A DNA stretch of 64,000 nt from Cacajao melanocephalus (GCA_963573385.1 CAUYLG010071204.1:1-64000); one strand, 5' to 3'; positions 12,767 through 58,040 are shown, counted from the first letter of the stretch. Numbers and translations: made by a program. The notes: generated by a model not told the origin, from the letters alone.

Positions 12767-13320
12767 TTTCTGACTCCAGATAAAATGTAACTGGCAGCCA
12801 GAGTTACCCACCAGCACCTGAGGAAAGGGCTCAACCTTGAGATCATCCAGCTGGCTTCAAAAAGATCATACAAATACAAGATGATGCTGAAGATCAGACA
12901 AGTGATTTTGGGAGAGGAAAACCTTTAAAAATATTTGGAAGATCAAGATCAAGATAATGGTAGATAAATATTAAAAAATAAAATAAAATAAATAAAATAT
13001 TTGGAAGAGTCCTGAGGACCAATAAAATAAAGACACTGGAATACTTCATGGACACCAGGGAGCAATTAAACATTGAAATGAAAGCAACATGCTGCACCTG
13101 CACATAGGAAAAAGCCCACATGTTACGAGGAAGAAGAAATACGCAATTCATTGGAATAAATATTGAACCTTTAAAAAACAAAAGGGACATGAAAACTAAA
13201 GGACACTGGACCACAGCAAATAAGGTGGTGGCAGTTATTACATGATCATTACATGATCTCCCTGTTTGTAAAATGTATGTGCCACCTGAATTTATTCTTA
13301 GACCTTCTCTCAAAGATGTC
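12767..13320 (+). pseudogene. Relic of MKI67 exon 13: only the last repeat and tail, fused to intron 12
   Basis: At 12767-12935 the sequence follows the 3' end of functional exon 13: GTAACTGGCAGCCAG against GTCATTGGCAGCAGG (49490), AGCACCTGAGGAAAGGGCTC against AGCACCTAAGGAAAAAGCCC (49516), and GGAAAACCTTTAAAAATAT against GGAAAACCTCTAAAAATAT (49653). Intron-12 homology ends just upstream, so about 7.6 kb of the ancestral locus, including sixteen of the repeats, is missing. Homology between 12940 and 13310 is weak, and resumes in the following intron at about 13318 (ATTCAACACAGGCAGTAATT). Confidence 0.75.
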
Positions 13321-13425
13321 TGCATTCAACACAGGCAGTAATTGCAGATAATGGTAAAGAATCCTTCTGGCATTATAGGGGGAATACACTAAGTGTGCAA
13401 AAAGGAAGAATAGTTAAAACTGCTA

Positions 13426-13733
<308 letters not shown>

Positions 13734-14581
13734 ACCGCTAATAATTTTACCAAGAATTTTTCACGAAATGAATGTGTTGTGTTCAACTTCAAATGTGTGA
13801 AAAATTGTTTAGTGAAAAGATGGGCAGCTCAGTCTTATGGTGCTCCAGACGCTATCACCAGTATTATTGGGAAGAAATAGTAAAACAATTAGAGTGATAT
13901 ATACAGGGAGTGTGTATTCTGCAGTGAACATAATTGTGCGAGTTGTTAGGGAGGTTGCTAGTGTGTGCAGAGAAGTATGGCAAAAGTCCGGTAATGAAGA
14001 GTTTTGTCTTGTTTTAGCAGAGATGACTAAGTGATAAGAAATTCATCTGATGCCTGTGTAATGGGGCATTTTGCTATAATGTAAGCTGTTAGAATCAGAT
14101 TTTACTTATTCATAAATTGGCAAGGCATCATATTGGCTGTCTTAGATTACCGACACCTTTAAAAATTAGTCAGCCTAATATTTTTAAATGTGTTCCTTTT
14201 TGAGTTTACTTTTACTTGTATTTCGGGATTTGTTTCAGTCATTATTGAAATTTTGTAGCTGTCTTCTGATTTCCTTAAGGAATGCCCTTATGTCCAAGAA
14301 TGAGAAACATAAGCAATAAAGAACAATGCACCCCTTGTTTACTTATATTCAAAGAGAAAAAAGTTAAAGGAGATGAAAATGGAAAGAAGACCATGAAAAA
14401 AAGAAAACCCCCAAAATGGAGATACAAAACCTACTCCTAGGTCCAAGATTAATGAAAGTAGAATATGTAAGTCTGGAAGAAATCATACATTGTCCTTGAC
14501 TTACAAAACAGGTAAGAAAGTTGGGGAGACAAATGTGGGCAACCTTCCCACAAGAGACCAGATCAAAAACCAGAAAGAAGA

Positions 14582-14886
<305 letters not shown>

Positions 14887-14887
14887 G

Positions 14888-15062
14888 AGAAAGAAGTAAC
14901 TTAAAATGTAACAGATAAAGAAGTAACTCAATGTATCAATTAAGTAATTCAAAATGTATCAGACAAAGAAGTAACTTAAAATGTATCTGATGAAGAAGTA
15001 ACTCAAAATGAATCAAAGTAATTCAAAATGTATCAGACATAGAAGCAACTCAAAATGTATCT
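14888..15062. repeat. Degenerate minisatellite, about 24-27 bp period
   Basis: About seven imperfect units of the pattern AAGAAGTAACTCAAAATGTA followed by TCAGACA or similar. Unit lengths vary from 24 to 27 bp. It directly follows an Alu tail and is absent from functional exon 14. Confidence 0.85.
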
Positions 15063-15796
15063 TTCATATGTTTGAGAGGCAGAGATTCAGGGGCAAACAA
15101 TGTAGACTAAATCCAAGCACTAAGGAATTCAGAGAAGTCAAGTTTCTAAAATTCAAAGACGGTAAGTAATTTGCTATTTTATTTCTTTATGAGCACAGAA
15201 TATTTTGAAATATTTTTGCCCCGTGTTGCAGGGACATCAGAACACATTATAGTATCACATTGCCAATTCCCAGTTGTACTCATGAAAGAAGCATTATTAT
15301 AGCCATATGGTTTGTGTGCGTAGCCACTTTTTTATATCTGTCTCGGAAACTCCATCTCAAAGAGTAAATTCCTATTTTGAAGACTTTATTCAGGAAGCAC
15401 TAGAAGTTCGTGGTTACTAATTTCTGACTGCTTATGTTGTGCCTCATACTAAGATTACAGGTAGGTCTCTTCAGTCGCTCTCTAATTCAACAAAACTTAA
15501 TACAGCAGAAGAGTGATCATGTCTGGATTTCAAATGAGTTTGTTTAATAGTAGAGTGAATGAAACTTTTATGTTTCCATAATGCAGATAACACTGTAAAA
15601 GCTCCTATTCAGTAGTAAGTACTTGTATCCTTTAACTTCACTCAATCAAAAACATCTTAACTAAAGGAATAAAAGTGGTACTAAAGTCACATCGAATTTA
15701 CCTGCTCATATATTTTCTGTCATTTGAATAAATCTACAATACCTGATTAAATTCAGTTACTGTTCTTCTGGGGAACAGTTACTTTCTTCTAGTTTA

Positions 15797-18540
<2,744 letters not shown>

Positions 18541-18541
<1 letters not shown>

Positions 18542-18690
18542 CCGGTCTAATTTTTGTATTTTTAGTAGAGAAGAGGTTTCACCGTTTTTGCCAGGCTTCT
18601 TTTGAACTCCTAACTTCAGGTGATCTGCCTGCCTCAGACTCTCAAAGTGCTGGGATTAAGGCGTGAATCATTACGCCCAGCCTAGGTCAC
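18541..18690 (-). mobile_element. Alu fragment adjoining the previous Alu
   Basis: A second partial reverse Alu (TAATTTTTGTATTTTTAGTA to AATCATTACGCCCAGCC). The younger Alu at 18256-18541 probably inserted into this older one. Confidence 0.85.
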
Positions 18691-18699
18691 AGCCCTTTT

Positions 18700-19429
18700 G
18701 GAAGGCAAGCAGTTTGATGACATGAAGCAGCAAATGTTGCTTAATTCAGCAACTAGGTTATGGGACACCTACACAAAGAACACACTCTGTAACATCAGAA
18801 CAAGACTTCTCTCACGATGTTCACCACAGCGTTATTTCTAATAATAAAATATTAGGGAAAAAACTCATTCTCTGAACAGAGGAAAATAAGGAAGATTATC
18901 AAAGTGGTGTTCACTCAAAATGAATGAGTAAATATTTATGCTTAAAGCTAAATAAAAACAAGAATTAAATGGTGTTTATATACATTTACATGTTATGTTG
19001 ATTATTCAAAATAATCATTAAAAATATGATTCTATTGTTTTGCATCTCTGGGTGACCTTCTCTTCCTTTTACATTTGTAGAATATTTTCCAAATACTCTA
19101 TAATGAAAACATGTGGTGGTATCTTATTAAATTAAAAAAAGTTTTTCAAAATTTTGTTTTTCGATGAGATGATGTGTTTCAATTTTTTCTCTAAAGTTGG
19201 AGAGTTGAGATCAGTATCCTTGCTCTCTTTTTTCCAGGGGTCAGTTCATGTGTGGGCAGAAGGCCCCGTGGCTTAAGCAGGTCTCGCTGGTCAGGGCACA
19301 TCCAGGGTGATTTCTCTCCTGATGGCTCCTTAAACTGCCCGTTGCAGAAGTGGTTCCATCTGCAGTCTTTCCTTGTCTCCCTCCTCCAGGGTTAGGGAAG
19401 AGCGGAATCAACAGGCTGAGAGCTTTGGG
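18700..19429. other. Upstream flank of copy B, no gene
   Basis: AT-rich to about 19170, then homologous to 2560-2830 of copy A. For example, AAAGTTGGAGAGTTGAGATC aligns with AAAGCTGAAGAGTTGAGATC. No coding region is supported. Confidence 0.6.
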
Positions 19430-20739
<1,310 letters not shown>

Positions 20740-20740
<1 letters not shown>

Positions 20741-21240
20741 AAGTTCCGGGAGCCTGGTGCTTTCTCGACTGGCGCAGCGCCCCTCTCTGCAGCCACTGTA
20801 GGGTAAAGGGTCTGGGTAGGGAGCAGGTGAACTGCCGGGAGCCGGGTCTTCGCGTGGGCTCGGGGGCACCTGCAGCACACCGCTCTGGGGGGTGTGTGGA
20901 TGGGACCCCGCCCAGATTAACCGCGTTTAGGGGACGGGACGGGCACTTCCGGGGGGGCCAGCCGCCCAGATGGCCGAGCCCGAGGTGTCCCCGCCCTGCG
21001 CCTGCATCTTCCGCCCCGGAGGTGGGGGCGGGGGTTATGAACTTTAAACCTTCTTCAAGCTGAGGGCGGCCCCCGGGACGGCTCGCTGGGAGCTGTGATG
21101 CTAGAAGCAGCCTCAGGTCAAGGTCAGGAAGGAAACTCAGTAACGGCACAGGAGCCAGAGCTAAAGAGACCGCCCTAATCCGCAGGGCCGCCCCGCTGAG
21201 ACCCGCCCAGGCTGATGGAAAGTCTTCCGAAGCAGGTCTC
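20740..21240. promoter_or_regulatory. GC/CpG-rich block, candidate promoter or enhancer
   Basis: About 500 bp rich in CpG with promoter-like motifs: CACTTCCGG (ETS-like) at about 20945, CAGATGGCCG (YY1-like) near 20967, and CCCCGCCC/GGGGGCGGGG boxes at 20988-21034. It is about 3.5 kb upstream of the MKI67 promoter and has no counterpart in copy A. No downstream exon or conserved reading frame was recognised on either strand. It could drive a non-coding transcript or act as an MKI67 enhancer. Confidence 0.4.
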
Positions 21241-21399
21241 CGCAGGACTCCTTTTTTGCTTAGAACTCGTGTTTCTGCTTCACTTTTCCCTCTGAATTTA
21301 TCCTATAGCAACTCACATGCTTTTGTATTAAAGGGTCTTTTATTCACTTCTGTTCTACTTATCTGAAACTCCTCCTTGCTTTCTCCTGTTTATTTATTT

Positions 21400-21684
21400 A
21401 TAAGGCAATGCCTCACTATGTCTCTCAGGCTGGAGTGCAGTGGGCGATCTCAGCTCGCTGCAGCCTCCACCCCCTGTGCTCAGGTGATCCTTCTTTCTCA
21501 GCCTCCGAGAGAGCTGGGACTACAGGCCCAGGTCACGCCTGGCTATTTTGTTTATCGGCTTGTTTTTTGCAGAGATGGAAGATCTCACTATGTTGCCCAG
21601 GCTGATCGTCCACTCCTGGCCTCAACTCCTGCCTGGGTCTCTCAAAGTGCTGATATCACAGGCAAGAGCCACCTTGCCTAGCAT
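21400..21684 (-). mobile_element. Old Alu SINE (AluJ-like)
   Basis: Diverged reverse Alu (CTCACTATGTCTCTCAGGCT at the left; two CACTATGTTGCCCAGGCT-type blocks). Divergence suggests an early subfamily. Confidence 0.88.
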
Positions 21685-21689
21685 CTTCT

Positions 21690-22468
21690 TTTTTATATAT
21701 ACACACTCACACACTTATCACACACTTATTCATATACATATTCACTAAAACAGTTGAAACAACACGAATGTTTCAGATTACATTAGTGTGAAATATACAA
21801 TCAAATATTATCATAAGTATACACCTTAATCAGATGGATGAATACAGTTAAGGGAATTGTTGGCTGGTTACTTTGTTGGTTGCCTGGGGCAATGTCCAGT
21901 GTAAGTTTCAGGCGGATGAGATCTGAGGCTGCGAGTAGGAAGTGTGAAAAGGCTGCAGGGCAGGGACTCCTTTGGAGACCTGTTCCGGGGCTGACTGAGT
22001 TTGGGCATGAGACGGTGTGGACTGTGAGGATGTGGAAACGGATTCCCTGAGGCTCCTCTGATCCACATAACCCTTGGAAAGGCTCTTCCTGCGCATCCTG
22101 GGTTTCCAGTGCTCTAGCGTCAGGCTTTTGTTCCACACCCCATTAGAGATGCTGATCACACTGAGGGAGACACAGAGCCAGAAACTATCCTGGGAATGGG
22201 AAGCATAGGATTCTCCCCACAGTCCAGAGATCTGTGTTTACAATGAAGTCTTAGGTTTTGGGGCAAGCTTAAAATTCAACAGAAAGCCCCACTGCGAAAG
22301 TCTATCATAAAACAGTTCAAAGATAGGCTCTCTGACGAATCTAAGACCCACCACTATCACTATTCCCCGGCATCTTTCCTTTAATTTTCTGCTCTCTCTT
22401 GAGAACTGGTGCTCTGTGTTCACTAGTGTGTGGATTATTGGACAGATATTCTAGCACCTCCTAGTTCT
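21690..22468. other. Intergenic, no gene seen
   Basis: Short TATACACACTCACACAC tracts, then unique sequence with only short chance reading frames on both strands. Confidence 0.5.
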
Positions 22469-24362
<1,894 letters not shown>

Positions 24363-24612
24363 GAGGTTTTTTAATTTTTAAGAGTTTTAAATCTTCTGGC
24401 CATGGGTAACGTTATAGCGTCCCAGGTGTTGGGTCCTTTAAGACAAGGGTGGCCGGGCGGGCCGTCCGGGGGGACCCAGTTCCGTCTCCGCCCTCCGCAG
24501 GCCGCCCTCTCTCGGGCTGCACCAGGTCTTTTGCTGCGGACGAGGGCGCCGGCCCCGCCCGGGAGGCTCGTGTCCCCGCCCCCTGCCCCGCTCACGCCCT
24601 CGCGGCCTTCCT

Positions 24613-24617
24613 ATTGG
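24613..24617 (-). promoter_or_regulatory. Inverted CCAAT box (NF-Y)
   Basis: ATTGG in the context CTATTGGTCC, about 50 bp upstream of the CDE-CHR pair. This spacing is typical of G2/M gene promoters. A second ATTGG is at 24687-24691, overlapping a GC box (GGGCGGG at 24690-24696). Confidence 0.6.
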
Positions 24618-24654
24618 TCCCACGCCGCGCTTTCCCGTTCAATCGTAGCGCTTA

Positions 24655-24669
24655 GCGCCAGAATTTGAA
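24655..24669 (+). promoter_or_regulatory. CDE-CHR cell-cycle element
   Basis: GCGCC (24655-24659), a four-base spacer AGAA, then the CHR core TTTGAA (24664-24669). Four bases is the spacing known for CDE/CHR promoters bound by DREAM, and by MuvB with B-MYB/FOXM1, which peak in G2/M. A second TTTGAA lies at 24682-24687. That this module controls MKI67 is inference from family knowledge and position. Confidence 0.65.
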
Positions 24670-24894
24670 TCTCCGTTTTCGTTTGAATTGGGCGGGCGCG
24701 CGGGGCTGGCGGAAGGAAGCGCCGGGCGGGCGGGAGGACTCCGCGGGACCCGCTGGAATCGGGCACCGGCGGACGCCGCCTGTAGGGACACCGGGTCCCC
24801 GTCGGGGGCGGCGGCGGGAGCAGCGGGGACTGCAGGCAGGGGCAGAGCGAGCGCGGCCCCGCCGGGGTGTGCGGCGCGTGGCGGGCGCCGCGGC

Positions 24895-24994
24895 CGGGCT
24901 GAGGTGAGCGCGTCGCCGGCTCCTCCTGCGGCCGACTTTGGGTGCGACGTGAGAGGTGGTTCGACAGGTGGCCTTGCGGGCCGGATCGTCCCAG
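24895..24994 (+). other. MKI67: MKI67 exon 1 (5' UTR)
   Basis: Non-coding first exon. The 3' edge is fixed by GTCCCAG|GTGAGC, and the sequence resembles the human 5' UTR as I recall it (GGACTTTGGGTGCGAC-like, then CGGGCCGGATCGTCCCAG). The start is approximate because CpG-island promoters use several start sites. It contains no ATG, so there is no upstream reading frame. Confidence 0.7.
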
Positions 24995-25015
24995 GTGAGC
25001 TGCGGCCGGGACTCC

Positions 25016-25048
25016 GGGGAACCGTCGGGGAACCGTCGGGGAACCGTC
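25016..25048. repeat. Three perfect 11-bp tandem units in intron 1
   Basis: GGGGAACCGTC occurs three times in a row, followed by GGGGTCGG. Confidence 0.95.
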
Positions 25049-25429
25049 GGGGTCGGGGGCTGAGCCGCGGGGACGGGTGGGGGACGCGCGGCCTGGGCCC
25101 AGCTCCTCCTGGGCTCTGGCGAGGGCGTCTTTGTGGAAACTCCCGGGAGGCGCCGGGCACCGCACCCCGGATGCGGGACTTTGGGGCTCTGGGAGCGCCG
25201 GGGGCTGCGGTCGGATGGTGCCGGGGTCCCCGCTGGCCCGCTGCGCTGTGCGCCTGTGCGGCCGGGGGTGGGCGAACGGGGCGCGCGGCCCTGATGGGTC
25301 GCTCCTTTGCGCTCACAGTAATCCGCGCCTCTTTTGCAGGGGAAGAGTTGTTGTAACTTTGCTTCTGGGCAAACCTTTTGGTACCTGGGCTGCCTCTACG
25401 GATTATATACTCAACTGATTGTTCAGAAA

Positions 25430-53401
<27,972 letters not shown>

Positions 53402-53427
53402 CACAAAAATCTAACTGGGAAAAATAT

Positions 53428-53433
53428 AATAAA
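53428..53433 (+). terminator. Poly(A) signal AATAAA, most proximal
   Basis: Only 27 nt after the MKI67 stop codon (ATATAATAAAGTTAG). Use would give an extremely short UTR. Usage is not shown by sequence alone. Confidence 0.5.
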
Positions 53434-53951
53434 GTTAGTTTTGTGATAAGTTCTAGTACAGTTTTTGTCATAAAGTGAATTCTGTAAGTAAAGCTGTCAG
53501 TCTGCGTAAGGGAAGGAAACTTGGGGTATGCTGGGTCTGAATGGGCTTCCTAAACTCCACTGGGAGCACTGCTAGGCTCCTGGACGGAGAACAGTTGAAC
53601 ATGGAGGGCTTCGGGAAGGAGTTTGGGCCGAGGTTTGCCCTCAGCTTTGCAGAATGAAGTGTTGAGGTCTGTCACCACCCACAGCCACCCTACAGCAGCC
53701 CTAACTGCGACCCCTGCCACACTGTGTCACTGTTTAAATGTTTGCCTATGTTCTCCAGAGCACGATGGCAGGAACGTCCATCCTCGTCTGTCCCAGCACC
53801 GAGCAGGCACTCAGGAAACACGAATAAATGGGTGAGTGCACTGATTACAAGATCTGTCTTTCCAATGGTTGGGGGGCATTTGGTCGCCACACTGAGGCTG
53901 TTGGACATCTGCACAGGACGTTCCTATTTTTGGTGTCCTTTCCTTTCTGGA

Positions 53952-53957
53952 AATAAA
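53952..53957 (+). terminator. Poly(A) signal AATAAA, intermediate
   Basis: In CTGGAAATAAAGTTGTGCTTTGG, followed by a GT-rich stretch as expected downstream of a cleavage site. Confidence 0.6.
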
Positions 53958-54594
53958 GTTGTGCTTTGGAGGATGACTTGTGAACATATCTTTAGCGACA
54001 AAGAGTGACCTTCTGTAAGGAGTGGCTCATGGCTTGCCTTTGTCTCTTGGGAGTGCTTTTGTAAGCAGGGCTGCTCTCACCTGAGATAGCCTCCCCCCAC
54101 AGGATCTCGGTCCCGGCTGCACTGCATCGGGACTTCAAACTGTGGCTCCTCATCTTCACCTCTCCAGCTTACCTGTTATTGAAAGCTCTGGAAGTTTACT
54201 GGCTCTGCTCCCGCCTGTTCTCTTTCTGACTACCTGGCAGCCTGATGCCACCCGGTCCATGAAGTGACACCAGTACACTTTGAAAAGCATCCTCATCCTC
54301 GGAGGGACTGAGCACTCAGCCCCTTCAGCCACAGCTTCAGGACCGCGTCCTTGTGAGCTGTTGCCTCCGAAATCTCTTTTGAAGCCCAGACTTCTTTCTC
54401 CAGTTTCAGACCCGTAGACATAACCGTTATTCATCTCCGTTTACTTTCTACTTTGTCCCCTGTTCTCTCTCTGTTCCCCTAATCAGAGAGTAGCCCACCC
54501 CCCCCCAGGTCACCTGTTTGGACTCCCCTATTCACCCACCTTGCCAGATGGAGGTGAGGATGGCACACCCGACAGGGTAGCTCTCCCCCAGCAC

Positions 54595-54626
54595 GTGCCC
54601 TATGTGGGCAGTGCCCTATGTGGGCA
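54595..54626 (+). repeat. 16-bp tandem duplication in MKI67 3' UTR
   Basis: GTGCCCTATGTGGGCA occurs twice in direct succession. I recall a single copy at the human position. Confidence 0.85.
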
Positions 54627-55508
54627 GTGCCCTGTCTCCACACTTATCTCCCCAGTGTCTGGCAGGGAGCCAGGTAACATCATAAATACTTGCTGAATGA
54701 ATGCAGAAATCAGTGCTATTGGCTTGTGCTATATTGGCTGCCATGACAGCGTTCTGACAGCGTTGTCTGTGATCATAAGGACAATGACATTCTGCTGGAG
54801 GGAGGGAATAGAAAGGGGTAGGGAGGGGACATCTGAGGGGTCCACAGGCTGCAAAGGGGACAGGGATTGCACCAGAGCAGAGTGGGGGAGGGTGTTCAAG
54901 GAAGAGCACCTTCGTGGAGGCATTTTGGAAGCTGAGGCATAAATGCTTCCTTCTAGGTAGCCCAACTTCAGAACCTTGAGTAGGAATGTTGCTATGATCA
55001 AGTTCTAACACTTCAGACTTACTAGTAATTATGTACCTCACATTAGAAAAATGTCATCCAGCCATATGCCTGAAGAGTGGAATATTCTGTTTAGTAGGAA
55101 AATCCTTAGAGTTCAGTTCTAACCACAAATCTCGCTGAAGTGTGTCAGCACCTTTTCTCACCCTGGTAAGTACAATATTTCAAGAGCACGCTGAGGGTGT
55201 TTTTTATCTTACAGGGCTCTTGATGGATTAGAAACGTTCATTCAAGGGCTACCCCGATGTTTAATAGATGGAGAACACTTCTGCACAATACATCTTCACT
55301 TGCTATTGGTCGGGAGTGGGGAATGACAAATACTGCCCATTCATCTAGGCTGACTATTTGAGAACAAATACCCATTCCCACTATGGCATGGTAACTTCTC
55401 TGAGCTTCAGTTTCCAAGTGAATTTCTATGTGATAGGACATTCCCAATAAATAGAAGCCGTTTTGACTTTTTTGCCTCCAAGGGCCTGTGCAATCTGGCC
55501 CCCCAGCC

Positions 55509-55812
55509 TTTCCTGAGCTTTTTTTTTTTTTTGAGACTGAGTTTCATTCTGTTTCCAGGCTGGAGTGCAGTGGCACAATTTCAGTACACTGCAAACCTCT
55601 GCCTCCTGGGTTCAAGCGATTCTCCTGCCTCAGCCTCCTGAGTAGCTGGGACTACAGGTGCCCACCACCATGACTGGCTAATTTTTGTATTTTTAGTAGA
55701 GACTAGGTTTCACCATGTTGGCCAGGATGGTCTCCGTCTTTTGACCTAGTGATCCACACACCTCAGCCTCCCAAAGTGCTAGGATTACAGGTGTGAGCCA
55801 CTGCACCTGGCC
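55509..55812 (-). mobile_element. Alu SINE inserted in the MKI67 3' UTR
   Basis: Reverse Alu from the T-run at 55509 to ACTGCACCTGGCC at 55812. The flanks CTTTCCTGAGCTTT and CTCTTCTGGGCTTT look like a decayed target duplication. The human UTR, as I recall it, runs through this site without an Alu. Confidence 0.93.
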
Positions 55813-56228
55813 TCTTCTGGGCTTTCTTAATCTAACTCCGTACCCACCATCCCCTGCCTCTATTAGCCAGGCACCCCCAGCCACTGTCCGCCCCATTTCC
55901 CCTGCCTGGAGCTTTCCCTCCTGCCCCACCAAGATCATTTCATCCAGTACTGAGCTCAGCTTAAGGGAGGCTTCTTCCCTGTGGGTGCCCTCACCCCCAT
56001 GCCTGTTGTCCAGGCTGGGGCAGGTCCTTCGTTTGCCTGGAATTGTTCTGTACCTCTTTGTAGCACGTCGCACTGTGGAAGCTAAACCACGAATTGAGTC
56101 TCTGGCTTCCCTCCTGGGGTGGTAAGTTTTGTTCATTCATGAGGGCTGACTGTGTATTTCCTGGTTACTGTATCCCAGTGACCAGCCCCAGGAGATGTCC
56201 AACAAAGTGTGTGATGAAGTGGTCTTAG

Positions 56229-57674
56229 AACCCTGGTGTTGTTATTATGGGAGAGTTGGGAAAGAAACTAAGTGGGGGTGGGGCAGACAGGCCAGTGTAA
56301 GAGAGACTGGTTCATGACGTTCTGTTTTCCTTTCTTCAACAACTTGGCTGGATGGTCATTTTCTCTCTTGGCCAGTAAGTCATTGCAGACGCGTTTAGTC
56401 CTGCAGGAACTGCCCGCTGTGTTTCGAGAACTACCTGCAACCGCAGCCGTGTCTGCTTTGTTGGAACAGAGGTGCTGAGTTGAGGGACAGGGATTTGACC
56501 CAGAGCAGCCTCAAGTCAGCAGATAAAAGTACATGCTCTGACTTTCCTCTGGTGACCCCGATTTGACGTGGATCCTGGGAGTGAATCTGCAGGAAAGTTT
56601 CAGGGGCAGGAGCCTGCAGTAGGCCGGTTAGTCCTGAAGAAGAGGCCTTGCTGTTGGAGCAAGAGAAAAGTTAGCAGGTGGGTGCATCTGGGGCTCATCA
56701 CCATCTGGAGAGGTTGAGGAGGAAGGGAGGGAGAGCAGTGCTCAGTGGTCAGTCTGGTCAGGGAAGAGGGTTCAGGCCCCAGCCCACACCCTGGGCTGTC
56801 ACTGAGAGTCAACATGGCAAACGGCGACTCCATGAAGTAAACCGTAGCTGCGTAACTAAAAATGATTTCATGCAGCTGGGATCCTACTGTGCTCTGGGCT
56901 TCCTGGAAAAGTCCTCTAGACTAGCTGCAGGAGTCTCCTGGCACTCTGGTTACAGCTGGAGACGCTGATTGCCATGCTGTGCAGATGCTCCAGACCCCCA
57001 AGGCATCTCTGGGACACGGTCACCAAACTCCCATCCTGGTATCCCTGGCATTGAGTGCCATGTAGGCACACAGCACTCCATAATTTGGCAATGTGGATTT
57101 CATTGCTGTTGCTCTTCCTGAGAAAACAAAAAGTGCCCATGATGTGTGGCAGGAACCCCCTCCCGCAGTGTGCACGGTGATTTCAGGAAGGATCTTTGGT
57201 TTGTTGTGTCTTGCTCTGTGAGGGCCCCAGTCAGCTTCGTGCTCATCAGCCCCATCTCAGGCAGTCCCACATCTGTGACGTCAAGCCCTGAGACAGCTAA
57301 TTGGACTTGGATACCTGCTTGACCCACCTCTCCAGTGGGGTTCCTAAGCAGCGTCCACAACCCAACCTCCCAGGGGGAGCTCTTGATGTCACCTGAAGAA
57401 TAAACAAACAAAAACTGTATTGACAGCGCAGTCCCAGGTCTCTGTGACAGGAAAGCAGGAAAGGCTCCTCGCCTTTGACTGGAAAGGCTCTGACACCTGT
57501 GTATGTCGCTGCAGAAATAGAGCTGGTGCAGGCCTGTCCACCTCTCACAGGTTGGAGTGTTCTAAAATCTGTCCTGGCCCTTGTTGTCTGTCTGCCAGGT
57601 GCTCCTTTATCATTTGCAAAATTGATGTGATGTCTGGTATGCATTCCACACCCTTGCACAGTGTAAATTCCTAG
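56229..57674. other. Intergenic between MKI67 and PTPRE, no gene seen
   Basis: Unique, moderately GC-rich sequence. No conserved reading frame, RNA gene or recognisable repeat. Confidence 0.5.
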
Positions 57675-57912
57675 AGAGAGTTTAGACTTCGGAGTAAAAT
57701 GCTTAGGTATAAATTCTAGCTTGTCTAATTTGCTGCTGTGTGAACTTAGTCATTTAACTTTGCTAGACAATTTCCCATCTGTAAAATGAGGCTGTTCAAT
57801 ACCTGACCACATAGCATTGTTGAGAAGATTAAATGAGACAATATGTGTAAAATATTTAGCATTTTACTCAAAGCTTGATAAGCATCAGTACATGCTAATT
57901 ATCATCATCATC
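57675..57912 (+). mobile_element. MIR SINE
   Basis: Well-preserved MIR: GCTGTGTGAACTTAGTCATT, TTCCCATCTGTAAAATGAGG, TTGTTGAGAAGATTAAATGA and TGTGTAAAATATTTAGCA, in consensus order. Confidence 0.87.
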
Positions 57913-58040
57913 AGAGGATGAATATATTTATTGGATGACTGAAGCTCCAAGATATTTCCTTTGGCTCATAAATTCTTCATTGCTAGGGATTTCTCTATGA
58001 GAAGGTGAAGGAAGAATCTGGAACATAATAGCACTGAATA

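Larger units (their letters stand above)
53402..56228 (+). other. MKI67: MKI67 3' UTR, long form
   Basis: The sequence follows the long human 3' UTR, as I remember it, to its end near GATGAAGTGGTCTTAGAA. Possible poly(A) signals are AATAAA at 53428-53433 and 53952-53957, and at the distal end AACAAA at 56201-56206, where I recall AATAAA in human. An Alu (55509-55812) and a 16-bp tandem duplication (54595-54626) interrupt the UTR. The far end is inferred from homology. Confidence 0.7.

Noticed and set aside
12894..13325. A 143-codon minus-strand frame in copy A
   Set aside because: It lies antisense to the relic of exon 13 and has a low-complexity hydrophobic run (LILFYFLIFIYHYL) produced by A-rich plus-strand sequence.
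24611..25418. Long overlapping frames on both strands (up to 225 codons) around MKI67 exon 1
   Set aside because: GC-rich CpG-island sequence has few stop codons. The frames are Pro/Arg/Gly/Ala-rich, cross the splice sites of exon 1, and show no domain.
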